Shown: in pieces, positions 15,735 through 23,824 of the stretch
Layout of the letters: each line of letters begins with the position of its first letter
Position numbering within the stretch: the stretch's first letter is position 1
DNA from: Candidatus Neomicrothrix sp. UBA881
Lineage (GTDB): Bacteria; Actinomycetota; Acidimicrobiia; Acidimicrobiales; MedAcidi-G1
Direction of reading: 5' to 3'
Length of the DNA: 27,094 bases
Assembly (NCBI GenBank): GCA_002294285.1
Contig: DBFL01000033.1
Span: 12,185-39,278 of the forward strand
Made by a program: the position numbers and the translations under genes
Notes under the pieces: model-generated
What the model saw: only the letters and a program-made list of their open reading frames with translations
What the model was told of the DNA's origin: nothing
Database searches by the model: none

Positions 15735-16949
15735 CTACTCGATTCTTAAATCTGATATCGCTCTACTAATCACCAATTGTTGAATTTGTTCTGTTCCTTC
15801 AAAAATGTCATGAATTTTTGCATCTCGATGCCAGCGTTCCACTGGATACTCTCTTACATATCCATACCCTCCAAGAATCTGTATGGCTCTTTCTGTAACC
15901 CATGTAGCAACTCTGCCAGCTTTTAACTTAGCCATTGAACCCTCAGCATTCTTAAAACCTTGGTGGGTTCCCAACCATGCGGCTCTCCAAGTAAGCATTC
16001 TGGCTGCATCTATCTCTGTAGCCATATCTGCGAGCATGAAAGAAATGCCTTGGTTCATTATTATGGGCCTTCCGAATGCTTCTCTCTCTTTCGCATATTC
16101 AAGGGCGTATTCATATGCGGCTCTAGCAACACCTATTGCTTGAGCTGCTACAGCAGGCCGTGTGGCCTCAAAAGTTTGCATTGCCGCTTGAGCGTTTCCT
16201 GGTTTACCCTCTTTAACTCTCGCTATTCTTTCGTCAAGTTTCTCCTTATTTCCTAATAGACAAGAACCTGGTATTCGGACATCATCTAAAACTACCTCAG
16301 CTGTATGACTTGCTCTGATGCCGTGTTTTTTATACTTTTGTCCCTGACTTAAGCCTGGAGTGTTTGGAGGCACAATGAAAGATGCATGCCCTCTAGATTT
16401 CAACTCGGGTTCGACAACTGCAACTACCACATGGATATCCGCTAAACCTCCATTAGTGATCCAAGCTTTGGTTCCATTAAGAATCCACTCATCTGATGCT
16501 TCGTCATAAACCGCCCTTGTGCGATATCCCCCGACATCAGATCCTGCGTCAGGTTCACTTGCACAAAAAGCTCCGATTTTAAGATCCCCTGCTTCCCCAT
16601 AACATTGTGGCACCCACTCTAAAACCTGCTCTTGAGTGCCAGATGCGACAATTCCCGCAGCGGCCAACCCAGAACCCATTATGGCCATTCCGATGCCTGC
16701 ATCTCCCCAAAATAATTCTTCAATAGCAACGGGAAGAGTAAGTCCTGTCTTATCTCCCATCATCCCATTCGCTAGGAACTCCCAAGAATAAAGACCCACC
16801 TCTGCAGCTTGCTCAACTACTGGGAAAGGGAATTCTTCTCGCTCATCCCACTCTTCGGCTGCAGGCCTAATTACGTCCTCAGAGAACTGATGTACCCACT
16901 CCTGTAGTTGTATTTGATCTTCGTTCAACTCCATTGAGAAGTCGCCCAT
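15735..16949 (-). CDS. Acyl-CoA dehydrogenase
   Basis: FAD-dependent acyl-CoA dehydrogenase of 404 aa and first gene of the operon leading to kynU. The flavin signature CASEPDAGSD is at 129-138, WITNGGLAD at 163-171, EREAFGRPI at 288-296, and the catalytic glutamate is Glu384 in IFEGTEQIQ. A segment rich in Lys and Glu at about 234-252 (between LLGNKEK and GKPGN) is longer than in the paralogue at 9907-11064. The start is secure: GGAGG lies six bases upstream of the ATG on the minus strand, the strongest ribosome binding site of the operon. Substrate unknown. The two dehydrogenases share the family motifs but are clearly distinct in sequence. Confidence 0.93.
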   Translation of the reverse strand: MGDFSMELNEDQIQLQEWVHQFSEDVIRPAAEEWDEREEFPFPVVEQAAEVGLYSWEFLANGMMGDKTGLTLPVAIEELFWGDAGIGMAIMGSGLAAAGIVASGTQEQVLEWVPQCYGEAGDLKIGAFCASEPDAGSDVGGYRTRAVYDEASDEWILNGTKAWITNGGLADIHVVVAVVEPELKSRGHASFIVPPNTPGLSQGQKYKKHGIRASHTAEVVLDDVRIPGSCLLGNKEKLDERIARVKEGKPGNAQAAMQTFEATRPAVAAQAIGVARAAYEYALEYAKEREAFGRPIIMNQGISFMLADMATEIDAARMLTWRAAWLGTHQGFKNAEGSMAKLKAGRVATWVTERAIQILGGYGYVREYPVERWHRDAKIHDIFEGTEQIQQLVISRAISDLRIE

Positions 16950-16954
16950 TAATT

Positions 16955-16960
16955 ACCTCC
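16955..16960 (-). promoter_or_regulatory. Strong ribosome binding site at the head of the kynU operon
   Basis: GGAGGT on the minus strand lies five bases upstream of the ATG at 16949. The downstream genes of the operon have weaker or overlapping sites, so this may set entry of ribosomes onto the five-gene message. Confidence 0.7.
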
Positions 16961-17054
16961 AAAATAAATATCTTCAATTGACAATAGCCTTACAAATGAA
17001 AGAGTAAACAATTCCTCTATTAATCAATTAGGGAAGATAGTCTCAAGTTGATAT

Positions 17055-19661
17055 ATGACTAGTAAAAAACGTGCTTCAAAAATCCCGAACAAACCATCAT
17101 TAGATGGAATAGAAGATACGTGGTGCAATAAGTGGGAAAAAGACGGAACATATAGTTTTGATCGCGACAAAACCAGAGAAGAAGTTTTTTCTATCGATAC
17201 TCCTCCTCCTACAGTGTCTGGCTCTTTGCATGTAGGTCATGTTTTCTCTTACACGCATACCGATGCAATAGCTCGATACCAAAGAATGATTGGAAAAGAA
17301 GTTTTTTACCCTATGGGATGGGATGACAACGGACTTCCTACAGAGAGAAGAGTTCAAAACTTTTTCGGAGTTAGATGTGATCCTTCACTTCCTTATGACC
17401 CTGAATTTGAAACTCCTCCTGATGCCGGCGACCCAAAGGCAATCAAAGCTCGCGGTGAATTCGATATAAGTAGACGTAATTTTATTGAACTGTGTCACAT
17501 TCTCACAGCAGAAGACGAAAAAGCTTTCGAAGCTCTTTGGCGTCGTCTTGGATTATCAGTGGATTGGAATCTAACTTACGCAACTATTGACGAAAAATGT
17601 CAAAGGGTAGCTCAACGTGCTTTTTTAAAAAATCTAGACAGAGGAGAGGCATACCAAACAGAAGCTCCTTCCCTATGGGACGTAACTTTCCGCACTGCGG
17701 TAGCACAGGCCGAACTTGAGGATAGGGAAAGACCTGGTGCTTACCATACTCTTGTTTTTCACACCGATAGTGGTGAAGATTTGCATATAGCAACTACCCG
17801 ACCAGAGCTACTCCCTGCTTGCGTTGCTTTGGTAGCCCACCCAGACGATTCACGATACAAAAACTTTTTTGGTACTACCGCGTCTACACCGGTGTTTGGT
17901 GTGGAGATCCCTATTTGTGAACATGAGCTTGCAGATCCTGAAAAAGGTACCGGAATCGCTATGATTTGTACCTTTGGTGATACTACCGATGTGACCTGGT
18001 GGCGCGAATTGGACTTACCAGTTCGAGCAATTATCAACCGTGATGGACGGATTGTAAATGAACCTCCAAATGGCATTTCCACTGAAACAGGCGTTAATGC
18101 CTTTAGCCGTCTAGCTGGAAAAACAATTTTTTCCGCTCAAGAAGAAATTGTTTTGATGCTCAGGGAAACAGAGGAATTAATTGGAGAACCTGAACCTATT
18201 ACACACCCAGTGAAATTTTTTGAAAAGGGTGATAAACCACTCGAAATTGTCACATCACGTCAGTGGTACATACGAAATGGTGGTCGTGATCAGAACCTAG
18301 CTAATGCACTCGTTGGCAGAGGCGATGAAATGGACTGGCACCCAAACTATATGCAGACCAGATTTACTAACTGGATTGAAGGACTTAACGGCGACTGGTT
18401 GATTAGCAGACAACGTTTTTTTGGTGTGCCGATACCGCTGTGGTATCCAATCAACGAAAATGGTGAAACTCTTTGGGATGAACCAATTACACCCAATGAA
18501 CAAATACTTCCAATAGATCCGACTTCAGATTCACCAACAGGATTCTCTGAAGATCAAAGAGGAAAACCACTTGGTTTTATAGGAGATCCAGACGTTATGG
18601 ATACCTGGGCTACCTCATCTTTAACTCCACAAATTGCTTGTGGCTGGGAAGAAGACGAAGATTTGTTTCAACGGACCTATCCAATGGACATGCGTCCTCA
18701 AGCTCATGACATTATAAGAACTTGGCTTTTCTCAACTGTAGTTAGATCACACTTTGAAGCTAATTCAGCCCCCTGGGCTAACTGCACGCTAAGCGGATGG
18801 GTTCTTGATCCTGACCGTAAAAAAATGTCCAAATCAAAAGGCAATGTAGTCACCCCAATAGGTCTACTAGAGGAATACGGTTCAGACGCAGTGCGTTACT
18901 GGGCCGCAAATGGAAGACCCGGAACAGATACAGCATTTGATGACGGTCAAATGAAAATTGGCAGGAAATTGGCAATTAAAATTCTTAATGCAAGCAAATT
19001 TGTTTTGGGCTTTTCAGGATCTGATGATGCCCCTCTTTCGATAGACAATAATCTGATAAACCACCCATTGGACTGTTCAATGCTTACGAGCCTGTCTGCT
19101 TTGGTAAACGACACCACTGATGCTTTTGACAATTTCGACTATGCGCGTGCATTGGAGAAAACCGAGTCTTGGTTTTGGGATTTTACAGACAACCATTTAG
19201 AACTTGTAAAAGTACGGGCCTATAACGCAGAAGGAGAAGCATCAGCTTCAGCTCAACATGCACTGCGTTTGGCACTAGAAACATTGCTTAAACTTTTCGC
19301 TCCTTTTCTTCCTTTTGTTACCGAAGAAGTCTGGTCATGGTGGAAAGAGGGATCAGTGCACGAACAAGAATGGCCTTCAAGTAAAAGATTGCTCGAATTT
19401 TCCGGTTCTACCGGAGAAAAAGAAATCACTGTGGTGGCTGCACAAGCAATATCTGAAATTCGCAAGAAAAAAACTGAAGCAAAATGCTCGCTAGCAACAC
19501 CAGTCAAGAATTGTACGGTAATTGACACACCGGAAAGACTCGACCTTCTTCGTCTGGCTTTAGATGATGTTTCCGCTGCTGCTAAAGCAGAGAATGTAAG
19601 TCTTGTCGAAGGGGAAAAATTTGAAGTTGAAGTTTTACTTGCAGAAGTAGAAAATGATTGA
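17055..19661 (+). CDS. valS: Valyl-tRNA synthetase (archaeal-like class)
   Basis: Charges tRNA-Val with valine; cytosolic, class I, 868 aa. The HIGH motif is HVGH at 59-62 within PPPTVSGSLHVGH, and KMSKS is at 590-594. After the first motif the sequence reads GWDDNGLPTERRVQN, the class shared by archaea, Rickettsia and some actinobacteria, where E. coli-type enzymes have GTDHAGIATQ. The editing domain lies at about 200-380. The C-terminal part is short and no long coiled coil is obvious. The ATG has no clear ribosome binding site. A TTGACA at 16978-16983 could be a -35 element but lacks a good -10. The 3' end overlaps the crotonase gene by 8 bases. Confidence 0.96.
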   Translation: MTSKKRASKIPNKPSLDGIEDTWCNKWEKDGTYSFDRDKTREEVFSIDTPPPTVSGSLHVGHVFSYTHTDAIARYQRMIGKEVFYPMGWDDNGLPTERRVQNFFGVRCDPSLPYDPEFETPPDAGDPKAIKARGEFDISRRNFIELCHILTAEDEKAFEALWRRLGLSVDWNLTYATIDEKCQRVAQRAFLKNLDRGEAYQTEAPSLWDVTFRTAVAQAELEDRERPGAYHTLVFHTDSGEDLHIATTRPELLPACVALVAHPDDSRYKNFFGTTASTPVFGVEIPICEHELADPEKGTGIAMICTFGDTTDVTWWRELDLPVRAIINRDGRIVNEPPNGISTETGVNAFSRLAGKTIFSAQEEIVLMLRETEELIGEPEPITHPVKFFEKGDKPLEIVTSRQWYIRNGGRDQNLANALVGRGDEMDWHPNYMQTRFTNWIEGLNGDWLISRQRFFGVPIPLWYPINENGETLWDEPITPNEQILPIDPTSDSPTGFSEDQRGKPLGFIGDPDVMDTWATSSLTPQIACGWEEDEDLFQRTYPMDMRPQAHDIIRTWLFSTVVRSHFEANSAPWANCTLSGWVLDPDRKKMSKSKGNVVTPIGLLEEYGSDAVRYWAANGRPGTDTAFDDGQMKIGRKLAIKILNASKFVLGFSGSDDAPLSIDNNLINHPLDCSMLTSLSALVNDTTDAFDNFDYARALEKTESWFWDFTDNHLELVKVRAYNAEGEASASAQHALRLALETLLKLFAPFLPFVTEEVWSWWKEGSVHEQEWPSSKRLLEFSGSTGEKEITVVAAQAISEIRKKKTEAKCSLATPVKNCTVIDTPERLDLLRLALDDVSAAAKAENVSLVEGEKFEVEVLLAEVEND

Positions 19662-20469
19662 AATGTCTGCTCAACCAAATTTTGAACAATTAGTTGTTTC
19701 TTGTGATGGAAGAACAGCGCATATGCAACTGAACAGGCCGGAACGTCTAAACGCCTTATCCGCTACTCTTATGAAAGAAATAATTGAAGCTGCTGACTGG
19801 TTCGACCAACAACCTGATTTACGGGTTGTAGTTATTAGCGGAGCAGGTAAATCATTCTGTGCCGGCTTCGATATTGATGCTTTCGGAGACAACAACCAAA
19901 GCTCACAAGGAAAAGCAGCAGGTAAAAAACCTGCTGACTTGGGTCGACTTATGGCAGATTCGATCGAGAAGATGTCTGCTGTGGCAATTGCACGTCTTCA
20001 TGGTCATGTTGTAGGCGGTGGTGTGGTGCTCGCTGCAGCTTGTGATCTTAGAATTGCTTCCGCTGATACGATTTTTTCGATCCCAGAAGTTGACTTGGGA
20101 ATTCCTTTGGCTTGGGGTGGAATTCCAAGGCTAGTGAGAGAAATCGGCCCTACTCTAACTAAGGAATTAGTTATGACTTGTAGACCATTTGATGCTGAAG
20201 AGGCCCACAAAACAGGTTTTGTAAATAAAGTTGTAACCAGTGATGAAATTGACACTTCAGTAAATGCGTTAGCGTCAGCAATAGCATCTAAATCCAAAGT
20301 TGCTATTCTCTCAACAAAAGCACATGTGAATGCAGTCACTTCTCAAATGGTAGGAATAGCCAGATCATGGGCAGACGCAGATGGTTTAGAAGTCGCAATG
20401 GCCGACCCAGAGTCACAAAAAGCACAAGCTGCCTACTTAGCTGAAATTAAGAAAAAAAAGTCTGACTAA
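19654..20469 (+). CDS. Enoyl-CoA hydratase/isomerase (crotonase) family protein
   Basis: A 271-aa crotonase-fold enzyme acting on acyl-CoA thioesters. The oxyanion-hole segments are SGAGKSFCAGFDID (62-75) and HGHVVGGG (116-123). Of the two catalytic glutamates of rat enoyl-CoA hydratase, the second is kept (Glu145 in PEVDLG), but the first, expected in GGG-x-E, is Val125. Simple hydration is therefore doubtful; an isomerase or other crotonase chemistry is possible. Two starts exist: ATG 19654, overlapping valS by 8 bases, and ATG 19663 just after its stop. Neither has a clear ribosome binding site, so re-initiation after valS is likely. The C-terminus is lysine-rich. Confidence 0.87.
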   Translation: MIEMSAQPNFEQLVVSCDGRTAHMQLNRPERLNALSATLMKEIIEAADWFDQQPDLRVVVISGAGKSFCAGFDIDAFGDNNQSSQGKAAGKKPADLGRLMADSIEKMSAVAIARLHGHVVGGGVVLAAACDLRIASADTIFSIPEVDLGIPLAWGGIPRLVREIGPTLTKELVMTCRPFDAEEAHKTGFVNKVVTSDEIDTSVNALASAIASKSKVAILSTKAHVNAVTSQMVGIARSWADADGLEVAMADPESQKAQAAYLAEIKKKKSD

Positions 20470-20504
20470 TAACTTTTTAACATCAATTGCAATCCCAAAT
20501 TATT

Positions 20505-20828
20505 TCATGCAGGTCTATGAAGAACTCCGTTAATAAAGGATATTTTTATGGTTCCTTCTTCTGGGTCTAGAACTTCACCATCACCATCGATAATCATGCT
20601 AAATCCACCTTCGGTGTGAGGCTGGAATATTAAAGTAACCGAACTATTGTGTTTCAGGTTGCTAAGGGTGCCTTGCCCCGGTGCGCAAATGAGAAAATCC
20701 TCTTTAGAGAGGATCGATGAATTCACGACTTTTATTTTGAAGTCTGCATCGACTGTGACCACAAATGCAGAATTGCCGTATTCGTCAAGACGTTTTTCTA
20801 TGTCCTCACTTGTGACTTTAACACTCAT
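20505..20828 (-). CDS. Small PNPOx-like split-barrel protein (possibly flavin- or F420-binding)
   Basis: A 107-aa protein whose beta-strand pattern fits the pyridoxamine 5'-phosphate oxidase-like split barrel: AFVVTVDADFKIKVV (21-35), FLICAPGQGTLSNLKHN (45-61), VTLIFQP (64-70), then MIIDGDGEVLD (78-88). Proteins of this size bind FMN, F420 or haem, or only contribute to a dimer. No catalytic residue can be assigned. It is convergent with the crotonase gene (35-base gap) and divergent from the HTH-Mop regulator across 70 AT-rich bases. A candidate promoter on the minus strand is TTGCAA (20870-20875) and TATAAA (20848-20853) with 16 bases between. No Shine-Dalgarno is seen. Confidence 0.65.
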   Translation of the reverse strand: MSVKVTSEDIEKRLDEYGNSAFVVTVDADFKIKVVNSSILSKEDFLICAPGQGTLSNLKHNSSVTLIFQPHTEGGFSMIIDGDGEVLDPEEGTIKISFINGVLHRPA

Positions 20829-20898
20829 ATCAAAAGCATAATTTATATTTATATATAATTAAGTTGTATTTGCAAGTTTTTTTAGTATTTTTTATTGT
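20829..20898. promoter_or_regulatory. AT-rich divergent promoter region of the molybdate locus
   Basis: Seventy bases of mostly A and T separate the split-barrel gene from the HTH-Mop regulator. On the plus strand TATAAT lies at 20854-20859 and a second possible -10, TAGTAT, at 20883-20888, eleven bases before the ATG. TTATATATAA (20849-20858) is a perfect 10-base palindrome overlapping the first -10. On the minus strand TTGCAA and TATAAA are 16 bases apart. Neither gene has a ribosome binding site, so leaderless or near-leaderless transcripts are possible. Base composition makes chance matches likely. Confidence 0.4.
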
Positions 20899-21291
20899 AT
20901 GTACAAGTTTAAGATAGGTGAAGCAGCACAATTACTTGGCGTTAGTACTGACACTGTAAGACGCTGGGCTGATTCAGGTCGTCTTTTAACAGAACGAACT
21001 GAAGGTGGACATCGACTCATTGATGGAACAGACCTTGCAAAACTGGCTCAGGAATTTTCAGACTCCAATGAACAGGACGGAGCTACACTTTCAGCTCGAA
21101 ATCGCTTTACTGGCCTAATCACTCGTGTTGTCGCTGATGGGGTTATGGCTCAAGTGGAGATGCAAGCGGGACCGCATCGCGTTGTTTCTTTAATTTCTGC
21201 TGAAGCTGCTGAAGAACTTGGCTTAAAACCAGGCGCTCTAGCAGTAGCTGCTGTAAAGGCAACCAATGTGGTTATTGAACGTCCTCAATAA
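20899..21291 (+). CDS. HTH (MerR/excisionase-like) plus Mop/TOBE regulator
   Basis: A 130-aa putative molybdate-responsive transcription regulator. Residues 4-50 form a MerR/excisionase-type helix-turn-helix (IGEAAQLLGVSTDTVRRW, then EGGHRLID). Residues 66-128 form a single Mop/TOBE domain starting SARNRFTGLITRV. Mop domains bind molybdate or tungstate at subunit interfaces, so it probably senses oxyanion and controls the downstream modABC. This architecture is common beside actinobacterial mod operons and is unlike E. coli ModE, which has a LysR-type winged helix and two Mop domains. The ATG has no ribosome binding site. Its 3' end overlaps the modA start by 26 bases. Confidence 0.85.
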   Translation: MYKFKIGEAAQLLGVSTDTVRRWADSGRLLTERTEGGHRLIDGTDLAKLAQEFSDSNEQDGATLSARNRFTGLITRVVADGVMAQVEMQAGPHRVVSLISAEAAEELGLKPGALAVAAVKATNVVIERPQ

Positions 21292-21985
21292 CTCGAACAA
21301 GTTTCTGCTAGCTCTTGGATTTTCTCTATTTGGTTTTTCAGGATGCAGCAATCATGAGCAAGAAATAACTGTTTATGCAGCGTCTTCTCTGACTGAAGTG
21401 GTTTCGGAGATGGTTGAACAATATGAAAAGGTTTCAAACGTGAAAGCAATAACAATTTTTGGTGGCTCAAATCATCTTGCTGCACAACTTAGAGATGGGG
21501 CATCTGTGGATGTTTTCATTACGGCTGATTTTGAACTTCTCGACGGTTTGGGCTTTAACAACTTTCTGAAAGATTTCACTCAAAACTCGTTGGTTGTTGT
21601 AAAGCCTCGTGATTTTACTGATAAGAGTTTTGGTCCGAAAGACTTACAACTAGAAGAAAAGCTGATTGCCATTTGTTCTGAAGGTGTGCCTTGCGGTGAT
21701 ACTACAAGATCACGATTTGGAATTGTAAATGCAGATACATACGAATTAAATGTCAAAGGAGTTTTAGCTCGTGTCGCTGCATCAGAAGTAGATCTAGGAA
21801 TAGTTTACGAAACTGACCTTAAAAACGAACCAAAAGTAGTTGAGGCATGGCCTCAAGAAAAGATCTGTCCCTGCGTGTCTTATACTTTGGCTTCAAAAGG
21901 AAAAAAGGGAGATGATTTTTCTGATTTTTTGAGTTCCGAAACAGCTAAAGAAATTTTCTCTGAACATGGTTTTTCCCATGAATAG
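21266..21985 (+). CDS. modA: Molybdate-binding lipoprotein of ABC transporter
   Basis: Extracytoplasmic substrate-binding protein for molybdate (or tungstate), 239 aa. A short signal sequence (KFLLALGFSLFGFSGC) ends in a relaxed lipobox with Cys27, so membrane anchoring through lipid is likely. The oxyanion site is recognisable at AASSL (38-42) and GGSNHLAAQL (66-75), followed by DVFITAD. The start at ATG 21266 lies inside the regulator gene, with an AAAGG at 21255-21259 giving a fair ribosome binding site; an internal TTG three codons later is an alternative. The protein is on the short side for ModA, but the C-terminus is complete and overlaps modB. Confidence 0.9.
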   Translation: MWLLNVLNNSNKFLLALGFSLFGFSGCSNHEQEITVYAASSLTEVVSEMVEQYEKVSNVKAITIFGGSNHLAAQLRDGASVDVFITADFELLDGLGFNNFLKDFTQNSLVVVKPRDFTDKSFGPKDLQLEEKLIAICSEGVPCGDTTRSRFGIVNADTYELNVKGVLARVAASEVDLGIVYETDLKNEPKVVEAWPQEKICPCVSYTLASKGKKGDDFSDFLSSETAKEIFSEHGFSHE

Positions 21986-22757
21986 GCTCCCTAAAACGAT
22001 TGAGTTAGTTGCACTTATTGCAATTCTCTTTCTTTTGTCTCCCCTTGTGGGACTGCTGCAAAGAATGCCTTGGTCTGGCTTGACGGATCTTCTGGGAAGC
22101 GAAGTTGTTTTAGATGCTTTCTTTCTGTCACTGCTTGTGAGTTTTTCAGCCACTCTGATAGTGCTTGCATTAGGCACTCCGATTGCATGGTTTTTGGCTA
22201 GGGCGAGATTTCCTTTTTTGAAACTTCTTCGTGCAGTGGTATTACTCCCAATGGTTCTTCCACCAGTAGTAGGGGGAACTGCTTTGCTATTCGCTTTTGG
22301 AAGACAGGGTTTTTTGGGTAAATGGCTCGATAATTGGTTCGGTGTAACTCTCCCATTCAGTACAACCGGGTCTGTGTTAGCGGCGGTTTTTGTTTCAATG
22401 CCCTTTTTTGTGGTTGCCGTTGAATCTGCTTTTCGTTCAATCAATGAAGACTTTGAACAGGTAGCAGAAACACTGGGAGCTTCCCCTTCAAAGATCTTTT
22501 TGAGAATAACAATGCCTCGGATTCTCCCTTCAATAATTGCGGGACTTGCTCTCTCTTGGGCTAGGGCACTTGGTGAGTTTGGGGCAACAATAACTTTTGC
22601 AGGAAACTTGCCGGGTGAAACTCAGACATTGCCTCTGGCTGTTTTTCTTGCACTGGAAACTAACCCCGAAGCTGCTTTAGCTCTCAGTTTGGTGATGATA
22701 GTAACTTCGCTAGCAATTCTTATTCCGTTCCGCGATCAATGGTTGCCGGGTAAATAA
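21966..22757 (+). CDS. modB: Molybdate ABC transporter permease
   Basis: Inner-membrane permease of the molybdate importer, 263 aa. About six hydrophobic segments are visible (roughly 13-31, 52-75, 89-111, 136-153, 186-203, 237-255). The ATPase-docking EAA loop is at about 161-181 (EDFEQVAETLGASPSKIFLR). It is followed by the family's ALGEFGATITFAGNLPGETQ (201-220), which is diagnostic of ModB/CysT-like permeases and, next to ModA, of molybdate. Two starts are possible: ATG 21966, overlapping modA by 20 bases, and ATG 21978, overlapping by 8. Neither has a clear ribosome binding site, so translation is probably coupled to modA. Confidence 0.94.
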   Translation: MVFPMNRLPKTIELVALIAILFLLSPLVGLLQRMPWSGLTDLLGSEVVLDAFFLSLLVSFSATLIVLALGTPIAWFLARARFPFLKLLRAVVLLPMVLPPVVGGTALLFAFGRQGFLGKWLDNWFGVTLPFSTTGSVLAAVFVSMPFFVVAVESAFRSINEDFEQVAETLGASPSKIFLRITMPRILPSIIAGLALSWARALGEFGATITFAGNLPGETQTLPLAVFLALETNPEAALALSLVMIVTSLAILIPFRDQWLPGK

Positions 22758-22759
22758 CA

Positions 22760-23773
22760 ATGCTTTATTTGAATGGGTCTTTGAAGCACGAGCACTTTAG
22801 TTTGAAAGTGAACTTTGAAGTCGCGCGAAATAAAACAGTGAGCATCCTTGGACCCAACGGCTCAGGCAAATCGACGTTGTTAAAAATAATAAATGGTTTA
22901 GAGAAACTAACTTCAGGTGAATTGAAAATAGACACAAAAGTGATGGACTCAGGAAAGACTTTTGTTGAACCGCGTCATAGGAATGTTGGCTGGGTTCCTC
23001 AAAACCAGGTGCTATTTAATCATTTAACTGTGAAACAGAATGTCGAGTTCAGCCCTAGGTCTTCTAAAGAAAAAGCAAGTGAATTAATTGACTTATTCGA
23101 ATTAACACATCTGCAGGAACGAAAAGCAGGTAGCTGCTCTGGAGGTGAATCACAACGGGTAGCGATTGCCCGAGCTATTGCATCGAAACCTAAAATACTT
23201 TTACTCGACGAACCTTCAACAGGTCTTGATGAAAAGAGTAAAACAATTATTCACCGTTACTTGAAAACACAAAGAGAAATTACAACTTTACTAGTCACAC
23301 ACGATCCCCTTGAAGCAGCTTCCTTATCTGAACATTTACTTATTTTAGAAAATGGTCTGATAACCCAATCAGGGAGTCCCAATGAAGTGAAGAGTTTCCC
23401 TGCAACGGCCTATTCTGCTTCTCTTGTCGAACTAAACTTCGTCACCGCTTCAGCAGATGGACTCATAGCCACAACCGAAAAAGGAGTAGAGCTGATTTTA
23501 AGCGAACCATTTAAAGGTCTTGTAAATATAGTTATACCGCCAAAAGCCATTGCTCTTTACAGAGAAAAACCTGCAGGTAGCCCCAGAAACGTTCTACAAG
23601 CAGAGATATTGGAAATAAACCCTATTGGTCAGAACGTACGAGTGAATTTGGAAGGTGGAATAAACTTCATGGCTGAAATTACCCAGAATGCTTTTCAGAC
23701 TCTCAAACTTCGCGCTGGTGACACAGTTTGGGCAGCATTTAAGGCAACAGAGCTTATAACCACTATGGAGTGA
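22760..23773 (+). CDS. modC: Molybdate ABC transporter ATP-binding protein
   Basis: Cytoplasmic ATPase of the molybdate importer, 337 aa. Walker A is GPNGSGKST (31-39), the Q-loop glutamine lies in WVPQN (78-82), the signature is CSGGESQ (126-132), Walker B is ILLLDEP (146-152) and the H-loop histidine is His181. A single C-terminal TOBE/Mop domain (about 275-335, starting SPRNVLQAEILEI) is the regulatory module of ModC. The ATG lies 2 bases after the modB stop. Together with modA and modB the importer is complete. The N-terminal region is short for the family, with no MLxxxxxK-type extension missing that would suggest truncation. Confidence 0.94.
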   Translation: MLYLNGSLKHEHFSLKVNFEVARNKTVSILGPNGSGKSTLLKIINGLEKLTSGELKIDTKVMDSGKTFVEPRHRNVGWVPQNQVLFNHLTVKQNVEFSPRSSKEKASELIDLFELTHLQERKAGSCSGGESQRVAIARAIASKPKILLLDEPSTGLDEKSKTIIHRYLKTQREITTLLVTHDPLEAASLSEHLLILENGLITQSGSPNEVKSFPATAYSASLVELNFVTASADGLIATTEKGVELILSEPFKGLVNIVIPPKAIALYREKPAGSPRNVLQAEILEINPIGQNVRVNLEGGINFMAEITQNAFQTLKLRAGDTVWAAFKATELITTME

Positions 23774-23824
23774 TATTTATATTAAATACAGCTATACATT
23801 GGGTAAAAATAAGAAAGGCATTGA

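Noticed and set aside
16950..17054. T-box or other riboswitch leader before valS
   Set aside because: The gap is only 105 bases, with no T-box consensus (GGTGG-type) and no terminator hairpin.
20829..20898. E. coli-type ModE operator
   Set aside because: TATATA-like tracts occur, but the region is nearly all A and T and no proper ModE half-site pair with the known spacing was found.
21266..21291. Frameshifted fusion of the HTH-Mop regulator with modA
   Set aside because: Both proteins are complete, modA has its own signal sequence and a fair ribosome binding site; the overlap is ordinary coupling.
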